A program made the translations under genes and the position numbers. Under the pieces are notes generated by a model that worked only from the letters and a program-made list of their open reading frames with translations, had not been told where the DNA came from and ran no database searches. Below are positions 1 to 8,344 of a stretch of DNA of 64,000 bases, in pieces (within the stretch, counting starts at the first letter, position 1; every line of letters begins with the position of its first letter). Source of the DNA: Desulfobaculum bizertense DSM 18034 (GTDB taxonomy: Bacteria; Desulfobacterota; Desulfovibrionia; Desulfovibrionales; Desulfovibrionaceae); the NCBI RefSeq assembly GCF_900167065.1, contig NZ_FUYA01000001.1, positions 1 through 64,000 of the forward strand, written 5' to 3'.

Positions 1-335
1 AAATTCAAACTTGTTGGGCATAACGTCGAGAGCTTCTTTCTCTTCTGCGAGTTCGCCACCTTTTTCTTTTTGAACGCGAGCGTTCAAAAAGAAAGGGTTG
101 GAGCGCAAAGAAAAAGAACACACGGGACGCCCACTAGGCCAAAATTAAAGGGCCGGATGTAAGGGAAAGCCAACGGCTTTCACACATCCGGCCCTTTAAT
201 TTTGGGCGAAATCGGGATTCCCAAGGGCCTCGTCCTTGGGCGGGGTCAAGGGGCAGCGCCCCTTGCAGGGTTTGGGGCAGCGCCCCAATAAAACTGCGCC
301 TGGGGCTGTGGCCCAATAAAACACCACCACCTGTG
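1..335 (+). repeat. Mosaic multi-hairpin element, copy 1 (cut by window start)
   Basis: First of six related intergenic elements; the window edge removes its left part. It begins inside the right arm of hairpin A (positions 1-11, the type ending AAATTCAAACT). Next come the conserved linker, hairpin 3 (arms 63-77 and 80-94, perfect, loop GA), and nested hairpin B (outer arms 139-160 and 184-205, 22 bp perfect; inner arms 165-171 and 175-181). The invariant tail holds CCCAAGG/CCTTGGG, CAAGGGGC/GCCCCTTG and TTGGGGC/GCCCCAA stems. Hairpin A is type ii and hairpin B type alpha. It lies beyond the 3' end of the minus-strand feo operon. Short ORFs reading through it are not believable proteins. Confidence 0.85.
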
Positions 336-353
336 AGCTGTGTCGGCGGGGGT

Positions 354-378
354 GAGAGGGGCTGCTGTTGCCCCTCTC
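354..378 (-). terminator. Hairpin at the 3' end of the feo operon
   Basis: A perfect 9-bp stem GAGAGGGGC/GCCCCTCTC with a 7-nt loop lies just past the stop of the last small ORF. There is no T-run on either side, so it may be an RNA-stabilising hairpin instead of an intrinsic terminator. Confidence 0.35.
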
Positions 379-398
379 ATAACGCGGCTAAGGCTGCG

Positions 399-569
399 CT
401 ATTCCCCGCGCTGTAGATGGGCATGCTCAGGAGCGCTGCTTCTGCGTTCTGAGCGTGAGGCTTCCTCTGCTGACGAGGCTGTCGCGGGCCTGTCGCCAAG
501 GGAGAAAGCTCGAAGGAGAAAAGAGCTGGCGGAGCCTTTGGAATGAATGGTTGAACGGCAGCTGCTCAT
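399..569 (-). CDS. Small Ser/Arg-rich ORF at the end of the feo operon (56 aa)
   Basis: I recognise no family. The case for a real gene is positional: TAGGAGG sits 5 nt before the ATG, overlaps the HD-GYP stop codon, and places this ORF 8 nt after that gene, as in translational coupling. The protein starts MSSCRSTIHSKG, is rich in Ser, Arg and Ala, and has no membrane segment or motif. The amino acid composition is also what a GC-rich non-coding stretch would give, so it could be chance. The same region on the plus strand is open over 340-546, but without a ribosome site. Confidence 0.35.
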   Translation of the reverse strand: MSSCRSTIHSKGSASSFLLRAFSLGDRPATASSAEEASRSERRSSAPEHAHLQRGE

Positions 570-577
570 AATGCCTC

Positions 578-1282
578 CTAACAGTGAGAAAAGTTGTGTG
601 AATGCGTTGCCTGAAGCCTGTGCCACTGCTGAATAAGTGCAGGGATACTCTTGAGGAAGGCCTGAACGACGTCTGGGTCGTAGAGGGTTCCGGAGAGTGA
701 TTTTATTTCTTCGACAGCGGTTTTAAAATCTTTGCCAGGGCTGTAGGGGCGATCCTGCATCATAGCTGAGAGGCTGTCTGCGACGGCGATGATGCGAGCA
801 CCAAAGGGGATGCGATCTTTTCGAAGTCCGTCGGGGTAGCCAGAGCCATCGTAGCGTTCGTGATGATGCAAAATAATTCCGGCGATTCCGTCAATTTCTG
901 CAAGTTCTGCGATGGGGTGAACGATATTGTAGCCCATAACGGGATGCTGTCGGATGAGATGCCACTCCTCATTGGTGAGTGGTTCCTGTTTGTTCAGAAT
1001 GGCATCGGGGATGCCTATTTTCCCTATGTCGTGAAGGTGCCCGGCAATGTGGATTGTTTCTGCGGCTTCGGTGGAGAAGCCGAGTTCGAGGGCAATGATC
1101 TGACTGACAACGGCAACATCTTCTGAATGAAATCGAGTTGAGTGGTCTTTTGCATCCATGGCGTTCCCGAGGGATTCTGCCAGCTGATGCGCAACCGGGG
1201 AAAGCGGCTTGGGACTGGGCATGTGTTTCTTCCAGCCTCGCGTGGGTGCAGGGTGAGGTGCAACGAGTGAGACACTGTTCAT
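578..1282 (-). CDS. HD-GYP domain protein, probable cyclic-di-GMP phosphodiesterase (234 aa)
   Basis: HD-GYP proteins hydrolyse cyclic di-GMP. Visible motifs are the metal-binding HD pair (H84-D85 in GHLHDIGKIG), the HHHE run near 139-142, and GSGYP ending at 150 followed by DGL, which match the family. There is no receiver, PAS or membrane segment; the N-terminal 30 residues are Pro-rich. The reading frame stays open upstream, but ATG at 1282 is chosen because AAGG lies about 7 nt before it and it clears the TPR gene by 22 nt. It is the fifth gene behind feoAB, so it is probably made under iron limitation, which would link iron status to cyclic-di-GMP levels (inference). Confidence 0.85.
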   Translation of the reverse strand: MNSVSLVAPHPAPTRGWKKHMPSPKPLSPVAHQLAESLGNAMDAKDHSTRFHSEDVAVVSQIIALELGFSTEAAETIHIAGHLHDIGKIGIPDAILNKQEPLTNEEWHLIRQHPVMGYNIVHPIAELAEIDGIAGIILHHHERYDGSGYPDGLRKDRIPFGARIIAVADSLSAMMQDRPYSPGKDFKTAVEEIKSLSGTLYDPDVVQAFLKSIPALIQQWHRLQATHSHNFSHC

Positions 1283-1304
1283 GCATGAGCCTTGAGGATG
1301 AGTT

Positions 1305-1610
1305 TTAGGCGGCCAGTCCGTGTAATGCCGTCTGAATTCGGCGATAAAAAGAGCTGTGTTCAAGCTGCGCATCGCTAACGGTCTCAAGGGCGCTGGAAAG
1401 GAGCCTGTGTGCTTCATCCCGACGTTCCGAGAGGGTCAAAACGAGAGCGAGGTTGTGCTTGATTTTGGCACCGGGGAGCGGTGAACGACATGCAGAAGAA
1501 CGCATAAGGGCCTGTCGGAGCAAAAATTCTGCATTGGAAAGATTTCCGCCACTGGTGCAAATGTGCATGGCTTCCTTGTTTAGCTGTCCCATTTCCATGA
1601 TTGGGTTCAT
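1305..1610 (-). CDS. TPR-like helical protein (101 aa)
   Basis: A short all-helical protein with TPR-like spacing: NAEFLLRQALMRS, then KHNLALVLTLSERRDEAHRL, then a third helix pair. TPRs bind partner proteins; no catalytic motif is present. ATG at 1610 follows AAGGAGGACAT, a near-perfect ribosome site, although the frame stays open further upstream. It lies 19 nt after the DUF2325 gene and 22 nt before HD-GYP in the feo operon. It may be an adaptor for the HD-GYP protein, which is a guess from position. Confidence 0.7.
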   Translation of the reverse strand: MNPIMEMGQLNKEAMHICTSGGNLSNAEFLLRQALMRSSACRSPLPGAKIKHNLALVLTLSERRDEAHRLLSSALETVSDAQLEHSSFYRRIQTALHGLAA

Positions 1611-1629
1611 ATGTCCTCCTTGGGGGGGA

Positions 1630-1905
1630 TTACGCGTTGGACAGGCAGCTCCGCAGGGTGGAGATGCCACAGGAGTGAGACATGTGGAGCTGAATGTCGT
1701 TGGCCTTGGCGTAGGAGACAACTTCCTTTTTTGCCTTGTGGGAGACCTGATTTGTGAAAAGCACGATCAGGTCGGCCTGTCCCATTTTGGGAGCGATGAC
1801 ATTTTCTTTGCCGGTAAAGACCTTGAGTCTGATTCCAAGACGCTTTGCGGTGTCAATGTAATCACGTTTCAGACGATCCATTCCGCCAACAACAACTGCG
1901 CACAT
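1630..1905 (-). CDS. DUF2325 protein (91 aa)
   Basis: Matches DUF2325, a small Rossmann-like family often found beside feoB in desulfovibrios. The N-terminus MCAVVVGGMDR gives the first strand and turn, LIVLFTNQVSH the central strand, and the C-terminal SHSCGIST carries a conserved Ser/Cys. Function is unknown; genomic association with ferrous-iron uptake is the main clue. ATG at 1905 has AGGAGG 5 nt upstream. It lies 69 nt after feoB and 19 nt before the TPR gene. Confidence 0.85.
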   Translation of the reverse strand: MCAVVVGGMDRLKRDYIDTAKRLGIRLKVFTGKENVIAPKMGQADLIVLFTNQVSHKAKKEVVSYAKANDIQLHMSHSCGISTLRSCLSNA

Positions 1906-1974
1906 AATAACCTCCTGATGGTGCGGACCCTGCACCGGGGGTGGGCTTGGTGCAGGGCCGCAATGCGTTAAGGC

Positions 1975-4164
1975 TTACAAAGAGCTTCCTACCTGATAGA
2001 CGAGTGTCGCCAGGCTGAAAGCGAGGACGGTGTTAAAACCAACCGAGAATGCTGCCCATTTCCATCCAGCTTCTTTTGCTATGACGACGACCGTCACGAA
2101 GCATGGAGCATAGAGCAGGGTGAAGATAATGAGGCTGATGGCCGACCACACTGTGAATGCGGGGTCAGCAGCCAGTCGAGCCGAGAGGCTATCTGCTGCC
2201 TCAGGATCAACTTCGCCAAGGGAGAATGCTGTACCAAGGGTTGAAACAATGACTTCCTTTGCTGCGAAGCCACCAACAAGGGCGATGTTTGTTCTCCAGT
2301 CAAATCCTGCAAGGGAGGACAGAGACTCAAGAGCAGTACCGGCGCGCCCTGCTGCGGAGTTTTTCAATGTAGCTTCGGCTTCAAGGTTGTCGACCTGAGC
2401 AAGCTTGTCTTCGAGATTGGCAAGTGCTTCAGGGTTTGCATCTGCGGCTTTGACTTCGTCTATAGTCTGGGAAATCTGAACACGCTGCTGTTCAAACTGC
2501 TGGGCCTGATTTTCGGGAAGTCCCGGGAAGGTCATAGCGGCCCAGAGCAGGATGGAGATAGCCAGAATAACGGTACCGGCCTTCTTGATGTACTGCCAGC
2601 CGCGTTCCCAGGTGTGGATAAGCACGCCACGGAAAAGCGGGATGCGGTAGGGCGGAAGCTCCATGACAAAGGGGGTGGGTTCACCTTTGATGACCGTGGA
2701 ACGAAGTACTCGTGCAACGATGAGAGCCATTGCCCAGCCGCCGAGAGTAATCAGCATCAGTACGTCTGCGCCATACTGCGGGAAGAATGCAGCAGCGAGC
2801 AGAACGAAAACAGGAACCTTTGCACCGCAGCTCAGGTACGGGGCAGTCAGGATGGTTGCGAGTTTCTCGCGAGGACTGCGAAGGGTACGTGCAGCCATGA
2901 CGCCAGGAACTGCGCAACCACCTGGAATACCACCCGAGATAATGAAGGGCATGACAGAGCTGCCGTGCAGGCCAAACATCTTGAACACACGGTCGAGCAT
3001 GTACGCCATACGGGCCATGTAGCCGAAGTCCTCAAGGAAGGAGAGGCAAAAGAACATGACGAGAATAAGCGGCACAAAACCGAGCACGCCGCCGACACCG
3101 TCAATAATGCCGGATGTAATGAGGGACCGGAGCAGGCCGTCTGGCATTGCTGCCGTGACAGATGCGTTCAGCCAGCCAAAGAATTCTTCGACCCATCCCA
3201 TTGGAATTTCACCAACGGCAAAGGTGAGCTGGAACATGCCATAAATGACACCGAGCATAATGAGCGGACCAAGGAAGGTGTTGGTCAGCACTTTATCGAG
3301 GCGGTCAGAAAAATTGATGCGTTCCTGAGTGACGTCTTTTTTGACGACACCCTGACGCAGAATGGAGGAGATGAAGCCGTAACGATGGTCAGCAATCAGC
3401 GCTTCAGGCGAAGTGTCCAGAGTGGTCCGAACGTGCTTGGCGAGCTTGTGGGACGTTGCCTCAAGCTCCATAGACAGCGCATCGGCTTTGCGGCCGCGGG
3501 CCAAAACCTCTTCGTCACCCTCAATATATTTGAGCGCAATCCAGCGGGCAGGCAGGCGGTCAGTCATGAAGCGGGCAGCAAGAATTTTCTGCTCCATTTC
3601 ATCGAGAGCCTTGTCAATGTCCTCGCCGTAAGAAATGCGGACGGGGTTCAGCTCAGAGCCTTTGTTCTGCTGGGCAAATTCAATGGCTTCCTTGAGCATT
3701 TCCTGTTTTCCTTCGCCTTCGCGGGCGACGGTTTCGATAACAGGAACATTGAGAAGGTCTGCAAGGCGGGCAGAGTCCAGCCTGATTTTGCGACGGCGGA
3801 CTTCGTCCATCATGTTGAGAGCAACAACAACGGGCACGCCAAGCTCAAGGAACTGCACGGTGAGGTACAGGCTTCTCTCAAGGGTGTTGGCGTCCACAAT
3901 GTCGATAACGGCGTGTGGTTTTTCGTCAACGACAAAGCTGCGGGCCGCCAGCTCTTCCTCGGAGTATGGAGTCAGAGAGTAGGTGCCGGGCAGGTCAACG
4001 ATTTTGACGCTTTTGCCCTGTGAGTTCACGACACCTTCTTTTTTGGTGACGGTCACACCGGGGTAGTTGCCCACGTGCTGGCGGGCGCCAGTCAGGGCGT
4101 TGAACATTGTGGTTTTGCCAGAGTTCGGATTGCCAGCGAGAGCTATTGTAAATTCGGGCTGCAT
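1975..4164 (-). CDS. feoB: Ferrous iron transport protein FeoB (729 aa)
   Basis: FeoB carries Fe2+ across the inner membrane. The cytoplasmic N-terminus is a G protein: GNPNSGKTT at 11-19 (G1), DLPG at 57-60 (G3), NMMD at 117-120 (G4). The membrane part has both gate motifs, GGCAVPGVMAARTL and SCGAKVPVF, each with its cysteine. A charged coiled-coil-like insertion (DEVKAADANPEALANLEDK) sits between late membrane helices. Length is normal for the family. The ATG follows the feoA stop directly (TAGATG), with the GGAGG ribosome site inside feoA, so the two are translationally coupled. Expression is likely Fur-repressed from the palindromes near 4450 and 4580. Confidence 0.97.
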   Translation of the reverse strand: MQPEFTIALAGNPNSGKTTMFNALTGARQHVGNYPGVTVTKKEGVVNSQGKSVKIVDLPGTYSLTPYSEEELAARSFVVDEKPHAVIDIVDANTLERSLYLTVQFLELGVPVVVALNMMDEVRRRKIRLDSARLADLLNVPVIETVAREGEGKQEMLKEAIEFAQQNKGSELNPVRISYGEDIDKALDEMEQKILAARFMTDRLPARWIALKYIEGDEEVLARGRKADALSMELEATSHKLAKHVRTTLDTSPEALIADHRYGFISSILRQGVVKKDVTQERINFSDRLDKVLTNTFLGPLIMLGVIYGMFQLTFAVGEIPMGWVEEFFGWLNASVTAAMPDGLLRSLITSGIIDGVGGVLGFVPLILVMFFCLSFLEDFGYMARMAYMLDRVFKMFGLHGSSVMPFIISGGIPGGCAVPGVMAARTLRSPREKLATILTAPYLSCGAKVPVFVLLAAAFFPQYGADVLMLITLGGWAMALIVARVLRSTVIKGEPTPFVMELPPYRIPLFRGVLIHTWERGWQYIKKAGTVILAISILLWAAMTFPGLPENQAQQFEQQRVQISQTIDEVKAADANPEALANLEDKLAQVDNLEAEATLKNSAAGRAGTALESLSSLAGFDWRTNIALVGGFAAKEVIVSTLGTAFSLGEVDPEAADSLSARLAADPAFTVWSAISLIIFTLLYAPCFVTVVVIAKEAGWKWAAFSVGFNTVLAFSLATLVYQVGSSL

Positions 4165-4407
4165 CTAGGCCTCCAGAATATCGACGGTAATATGGTCTGC
4201 TTCACGGTTGCGAAGCGTCAGAGTAAAGTCCATCAGCCGAAGAGCGACAGGGTCGTGCAAAGGTGCGCGGCCCACAACGGTGATTTCAGTGCCCGGAACA
4301 AGACCCATGTCACGGATGCGACGTCCTAATTCTCCATCGGCGTGAATGTTCTTGATGCGAGCTTTTGTGTTGACTGTCAGCTTGCGAAGTTGAGTCCCCT
4401 TAGCCAT
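4165..4407 (-). CDS. feoA: Ferrous iron transport protein FeoA (80 aa)
   Basis: A single SH3-like FeoA domain: LRKLTVNTKARIKNIHADGELGRRIRDMGLVPGTEITVVG, then a basic segment and IDPVALRL-type end. FeoA is a small cytoplasmic partner needed for FeoB activity. ATG at 4407 has GAGGAGG 7 nt upstream; the frame is open to 4494, but those codons run into the Fur-site region. First gene of the feo operon, with zero spacing to feoB. Confidence 0.95.
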   Translation of the reverse strand: MAKGTQLRKLTVNTKARIKNIHADGELGRRIRDMGLVPGTEITVVGRAPLHDPVALRLMDFTLTLRNREADHITVDILEA

Positions 4408-4444
4408 GAAAGCCTCCTCGGAATCGATAGAATGAATTTGTAAT

Positions 4445-4459
4445 TGAAATTCATTCTCA
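4445..4459 (-). promoter_or_regulatory. Probable Fur box, feo operon (proximal)
   Basis: On the minus strand TGAGAAT-G-AATTTCA, a 7-1-7 near-palindrome matching five of seven paired positions, 38 nt upstream of the feoA start. It resembles the TGAAAAT-N-ATTTTCA Fur motif proposed for desulfovibrios. Confidence 0.6.
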
Positions 4460-4576
4460 ATCATATTGTAAAAAGAAACGGACAAAGCGCCCATCTGCTT
4501 GTCCGTACGTGCATTTCACAAAGCGAAGAAAAGACGAGAGTCAGGGATGAAAAGCACGGCAACAAGGGAACGCTAT

Positions 4577-4591
4577 TGAAAATGAATTTCA
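4577..4591 (-). promoter_or_regulatory. Probable Fur box, feo operon (distal)
   Basis: TGAAAAT-G-AATTTCA, six of seven positions paired, about 130 bp upstream of the proximal box. Better match than the proximal site. Two spaced sites would allow tighter repression (inference). Confidence 0.6.
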
Positions 4592-5101
4592 GTGTCAAGC
4601 TTGAAATAAAAAAAAGCTGTCTTCTGTTGGGGCGGCTTGCTGGATGTGGTGGCTTTTGTTTCTGCAAAAGCTGGGGAAAGCTTTGTGAAGAGTGGGTGTT
4701 GATGGTGAGAGCTTGGACGTCTTTTTTTGTGAAAAAAGAGAAGATGGAAAAGGAGCGTGGTGCAAGCTTGTGTTTTTCTTAAAGGATACCTTGGGTCTGC
4801 CTGAGAGGGTATGCTGAATGCTGTGGAGCCTGAACGCTTTGCCTTGGTGCTGTTTTGGGCAAAAAGGAGTCGCGACCCAGGAATGATGAGCTTTTTTTGA
4901 AAAAAGAACTGTGAGGCTAAGAGCCTGATTTTTAGCCTGTAAATGCCGAGATTTCAGGCTCGGAAAAATCTTTCTTTGGGGTTTTATCGTGCTCGCGATA
5001 GAAGCATTTTTCTTCTCTGGAGTAGGACTGCTCATGTGAGTTTCTGCACAAGCTGTGCGGCGAAGCTCAGATCACATTCTGTCTTTACTGAGGAGAAGAA
5101 G

Positions 5102-6082
5102 ATGGCGAATGAGGAAAAAAAATCTGTCCTGAAAGAATTTCTGGGCGAAGCATCACTTGGCAATTACATTTTCTGGGCAATGACCCTGCTGCTTATTGCT
5201 GTTGCAGCCAAAGAATCTGTGCACCCTTCGTGGGTACTGCACTGGGACCACGGTGACTGGGGGGCAGTTGATGTCGCTCCGCTTATGGGCATCGGTGTTG
5301 GTCTGGTTGCTGGCTTTATGGGTGGTATGGTTGGTGCTTTTATTTCCATGTTCTCCGTCCCGCTTTACACAATGTGGCTTGGTCTTCCCCTGAAGGTCGC
5401 CCTTGGGACAAATTCTCTCGCCTCTGGAGTCATCGGTCTTTTGGCCGCATGGGTTCACTTTCGAAAAAAGACACCAGACATGAAGGTCGCGGCCTCCATG
5501 ATGGTTTTTGGTCTGCTCGGCGCTGCAACTGGTGCCTACATCTCACTTGGTCTCCCGGCCAAGACGCTGAAACTCTACTTTTCCATTCTTGTTTTTGGTG
5601 CTGCCTGCTGGATGGCGTACCGCGCTTTTGTTCCACAGAAGGCCAAAACCGCTTCAGAGAAAGACCAGCGCACGGGCTTTTTGATTGCCCGTGGTGAATG
5701 GAAGGGTGAGCGTTACTGTACAAACGTGCTTGGACCTGGAATCGCCAACTTTTTTATTGCGATTCTCGCCGGACTTCTCGGTGTTGGCGGTGGCTTCATC
5801 TTTACGCCTGTTATGAACGCGTTTTTTGGCCTGCCGATGGTTGTCGCTGTGGGAACTGGCAACTTCGTCAAGGTCGCCAATGTTGGCTCGCAGTTCATTG
5901 TGCGTGGAGTCGCCGACACGGTTATTTATGCTCTGGCAGTTTTTGCCATGCTTGGCGGGTACTTTGGTGCTCGACTGGGTCGTCGGGTTGGACTGGTCGT
6001 TGACCAGAAATATCTGCGTATCGTTTTTGCGGTGGCCCTGTTCTTCATTGGCATGAAGTGGATCGGAATCAAACTTTTCTAA
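5102..6082 (+). CDS. TauE/SafE-family anion permease, probable sulfite or organosulfonate exporter (326 aa)
   Basis: A polytopic inner-membrane protein with glycine-rich helices in the TauE/SafE pattern: GIGVGLVAGFMGGMVGAF, LGTNSLASGVIGLLAAW, then in the second half AGLLGVGGGFIFTPVMNAF, the usual internal duplication. A soluble loop with VPQKAKTASEKDQR separates the halves. Family members export sulfite, sulfoacetate and related anions. ATG at 5102 has AGGAG 6 nt upstream; the frame stays open upstream without a ribosome site. It lies 45 nt before the AprA-like gene, which supports a sulfur-oxyanion substrate (inference). Confidence 0.88.
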   Translation: MANEEKKSVLKEFLGEASLGNYIFWAMTLLLIAVAAKESVHPSWVLHWDHGDWGAVDVAPLMGIGVGLVAGFMGGMVGAFISMFSVPLYTMWLGLPLKVALGTNSLASGVIGLLAAWVHFRKKTPDMKVAASMMVFGLLGAATGAYISLGLPAKTLKLYFSILVFGAACWMAYRAFVPQKAKTASEKDQRTGFLIARGEWKGERYCTNVLGPGIANFFIAILAGLLGVGGGFIFTPVMNAFFGLPMVVAVGTGNFVKVANVGSQFIVRGVADTVIYALAVFAMLGGYFGARLGRRVGLVVDQKYLRIVFAVALFFIGMKWIGIKLF

Positions 6083-6127
6083 GAGGGGTGGGGCGCTTGC
6101 TCCACACTCTTTTACGGAGGAAAACAT

Positions 6128-7912
6128 ATGCCAAATATTCCTGGCGGGCCTACAGTTCGTGAGTTGCCCAAGTCTCTGGACGAGGTGAAGATTGAAGTTG
6201 TCGATACCGACATTCTGGTCATCGGCGCAGGTAACGCAGGGTGCTTTGTGGCTGTGGAAGCCAAAAAGCAGAACCCGGACGTGACCGTCACCTACATGGA
6301 AAAGGCCGAAATCATGCGCTCTGGTGCATGTTCTGCAGGCATGGATGCCATCAATACCTATATTCCGGACGACAAAACTCCAGAAGATCTGGTGCGCTGG
6401 TCTAGGGCACAGGTTGGTGGTGGGCCTCTTCGTGAAGACCTTGCGCTGTCCAACGCCGAAGAGCTGAACGAAGCTGTTGACGATCTAGAGCGCTGGGGGC
6501 TGCCCATCATCCGTGATGAAGACGGCAGCATCCACTACCGTGGCAAGTGGGATATTTCCATCCACGGTGAGCAGCTCAAGCCCATCATGGCCGAAAAAGC
6601 AATCGAGAACGGTGTGGTGTACAACCGTATCGCTGCAACTGGCCTGCTGATGGACGGTGAACGCTGCGCAGGCGCAATGGGACTCGGTGTCCGTGATGGC
6701 AAGTTTTATGTTTTTCGGGCCAAGGCAACCATCTGTGCAACAGGTGGAGCTGGCACCCTGTACAAGTCCTACACAATGGATGGCACCGATTCTGGAAGTC
6801 AGATATGGATGTGCCCTTACTGCGTTGGTTCCGGCTACGCTATGGGCTTCCGTCAGGGCGCCGAGCTGAGCAGCCTTGAGCAGCGCTGGGTTGCAACCAG
6901 AACCAAGGACTTCTGTGGTCCTGTTGATACGATTTCCGTTGGCTACAAGGCTCCCATCATCAACTGCAAGGACGAGAAGATCATGCAGGAGCGCTACGCT
7001 CATCTCGGTGGTGATGCTGCTCCCCGGTTCGTTCGTGCCAATGCGCCGATGTATGAGTGGCTGGAAGGCCGCGGCCCGACATACTGCGATACCCGCAACA
7101 TGGAATCCGAGACCGTGAAGGCTATGTTCACGGATTATCTCAATGAGCGTCCATCCTTTGTCCTTTTCCTTGCCTCTCGCGGTCAGGATGTCACCAAGGA
7201 CCCCATCGAAATCTTTGGTTCTGATCCCTACATCATGGGTGGTCACACCATGGGCGGATTTTGGGTTGAGATGGATCGTCAGACCACGCTTCCTGGCTTC
7301 TTTGCCGCAGGTGAGACGGCAGGCGGTCATCCCAATAAGTTTGTTGGTGGCTGTTGCGTTGAGGGCAAAATCGCTGCCCGTGGCGCCATGGAGTACATCG
7401 AAGAGAATGAGCTGAACGAGTTGCCGGAACTGGATATGGAGCAGGTGAGGGCTGAAATGAGCCGTGTCTATACTCCGCTGTTCAGGGGGGCAGATTTTGA
7501 CGGCGTAAAGCAGCTTGAAATGCGTGAACGCCTTCAGCGTCTTATGGACGAGTATGCTGGCGGAACTTCCCAGTTTTATCGCACTAACGAAGAGCGTCTT
7601 GATTATGCTCTCAAGCACATCGCCATGCTTCAGGACCAGTTTAAGTTTCTGCACGCCGAGAGCCTGCACGATTTGATGCAGTGCCTTGAGACGATGGACC
7701 GCGTTGATGTTGCAGAAGCCGTGTGTCACCACCTCAAGGCTCGAAAAGAGACTCGCTGGGAAGGCTGGCAGACTCGTTCTGACTACCCGGAACGCGACGA
7801 TGCAAACTTTGATTGCTTTGTTGAAACCCGTCGTGATCCCAAGACCGGAAAGGTTGATGCCTTTACCCGTGAGTACAAGCAGATCATCCCCGGTGATCGC
7901 TACACCTGCTAG
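6128..7912 (+). CDS. AprA-like FAD oxidoreductase, adenylylsulfate-reductase alpha homologue (594 aa)
   Basis: A fumarate-reductase-fold flavoprotein nearest to the alpha subunit of APS reductase. FAD motif VIGAGNAGC at 31-39; RSGACSAGMDAINTY at 64-78 corresponds to the AprA RSGA...GLSAINTYL segment. R258 (ATRTKD) and H373 (GGHTMGG) match the AprA active-site Arg and His; W227 lies where AprA has a substrate-stacking Trp, but the neighbourhood is changed to WMCPYC with a new CxxC pair (229, 232). It is about 70 residues shorter than typical AprA. Ribosome site GGAGG before ATG. Followed after 19 nt by an AprB-like ferredoxin, the reverse of the usual aprB-aprA order. Substrate unproven: APS, sulfite or another sulfur compound are all possible. 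Confidence 0.8.
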   Translation: MPNIPGGPTVRELPKSLDEVKIEVVDTDILVIGAGNAGCFVAVEAKKQNPDVTVTYMEKAEIMRSGACSAGMDAINTYIPDDKTPEDLVRWSRAQVGGGPLREDLALSNAEELNEAVDDLERWGLPIIRDEDGSIHYRGKWDISIHGEQLKPIMAEKAIENGVVYNRIAATGLLMDGERCAGAMGLGVRDGKFYVFRAKATICATGGAGTLYKSYTMDGTDSGSQIWMCPYCVGSGYAMGFRQGAELSSLEQRWVATRTKDFCGPVDTISVGYKAPIINCKDEKIMQERYAHLGGDAAPRFVRANAPMYEWLEGRGPTYCDTRNMESETVKAMFTDYLNERPSFVLFLASRGQDVTKDPIEIFGSDPYIMGGHTMGGFWVEMDRQTTLPGFFAAGETAGGHPNKFVGGCCVEGKIAARGAMEYIEENELNELPELDMEQVRAEMSRVYTPLFRGADFDGVKQLEMRERLQRLMDEYAGGTSQFYRTNEERLDYALKHIAMLQDQFKFLHAESLHDLMQCLETMDRVDVAEAVCHHLKARKETRWEGWQTRSDYPERDDANFDCFVETRRDPKTGKVDAFTREYKQIIPGDRYTC

Positions 7913-7931
7913 AGCATAAGGAGGTCAGAAT

Positions 7932-8258
7932 ATGCCACCAAGAATAGATCTTTCAAAGTGTAATGGCTGCGAGGGCCGCTCTGAGTCTTTTTGCGAAGAA
8001 GCATGCCCCGGTAACCTGATGGCTGTGGATCCAAAAACCGGGCAGTCTTTCTGCCGCAGCACTCGTGACTGCTGGGACTGTATGTCCTGCGTCAAGGCGT
8101 GCCCCAGAAATGCCATCGAAACTCGAATTCCGTATCAGCTCGGCTATCACAAGGCCACGCTAAAACCCATTATGGGAAAGAATTCAATCACGTGGAAATG
8201 TACCGATATCCACGGCAAAGAAATGGTCTACAAGTACCGCAATCGCCTTGACCGGTAG
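7932..8258 (+). CDS. AprB-like ferredoxin, two 4Fe-4S clusters (108 aa)
   Basis: Electron-transfer partner of the preceding flavoprotein. Two cluster sets are visible: C10, C13, C21, C25-P and C47, C50, C53, C57-P, in the order and context of AprB (KCNGCEG..., CWDCMSCVKACP). A further C41 and a late Cys (WKCTD) are present. Typical AprB carries a C-terminal tail of some 50 residues that wraps AprA; here it is missing and the protein ends KYRNRLDR. AAGGAGG lies before the ATG, 19 nt after the AprA-like stop. Followed by an intrinsic terminator. Confidence 0.88.
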   Translation: MPPRIDLSKCNGCEGRSESFCEEACPGNLMAVDPKTGQSFCRSTRDCWDCMSCVKACPRNAIETRIPYQLGYHKATLKPIMGKNSITWKCTDIHGKEMVYKYRNRLDR

Positions 8259-8294
8259 CGTGCTTGACAAGCGCCCATGACTCGGCACAGTGAA

Positions 8295-8326
8295 GGGAGG
8301 CTCCAGTCTGGAGTCTCCCTTTTTTG
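8295..8326 (+). terminator. Intrinsic terminator after the AprAB-like operon
   Basis: GGGAG-GCTCCAG-tct-GGAGT-CTCCC hairpin followed by a T-run. The Crp/Fnr gene starts only 20 nt beyond, so some read-through may supply that gene. Confidence 0.85.
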
Positions 8327-8344
8327 ACGTTTGCGGGAGGCGTA

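Larger units (their letters stand above)
4408..5101. other. Gene-free divergent region between feoA and the TauE/SafE gene
   Basis: About 690 bp between divergent operons. It contains the two Fur-type palindromes. The rest is rich in A/G runs, with a GCCGAG/CTCGG stem near 4947-4962. Open frames here (for example 4444-4782 plus) lack ribosome sites and run through the Fur sites. I see no RNA gene. Confidence 0.5.

Noticed and set aside
4444-4782. 112-codon plus-strand frame in the feo-exporter gap
   Set aside because: Runs through both Fur-type palindromes, has no Shine-Dalgarno and no recognisable composition.
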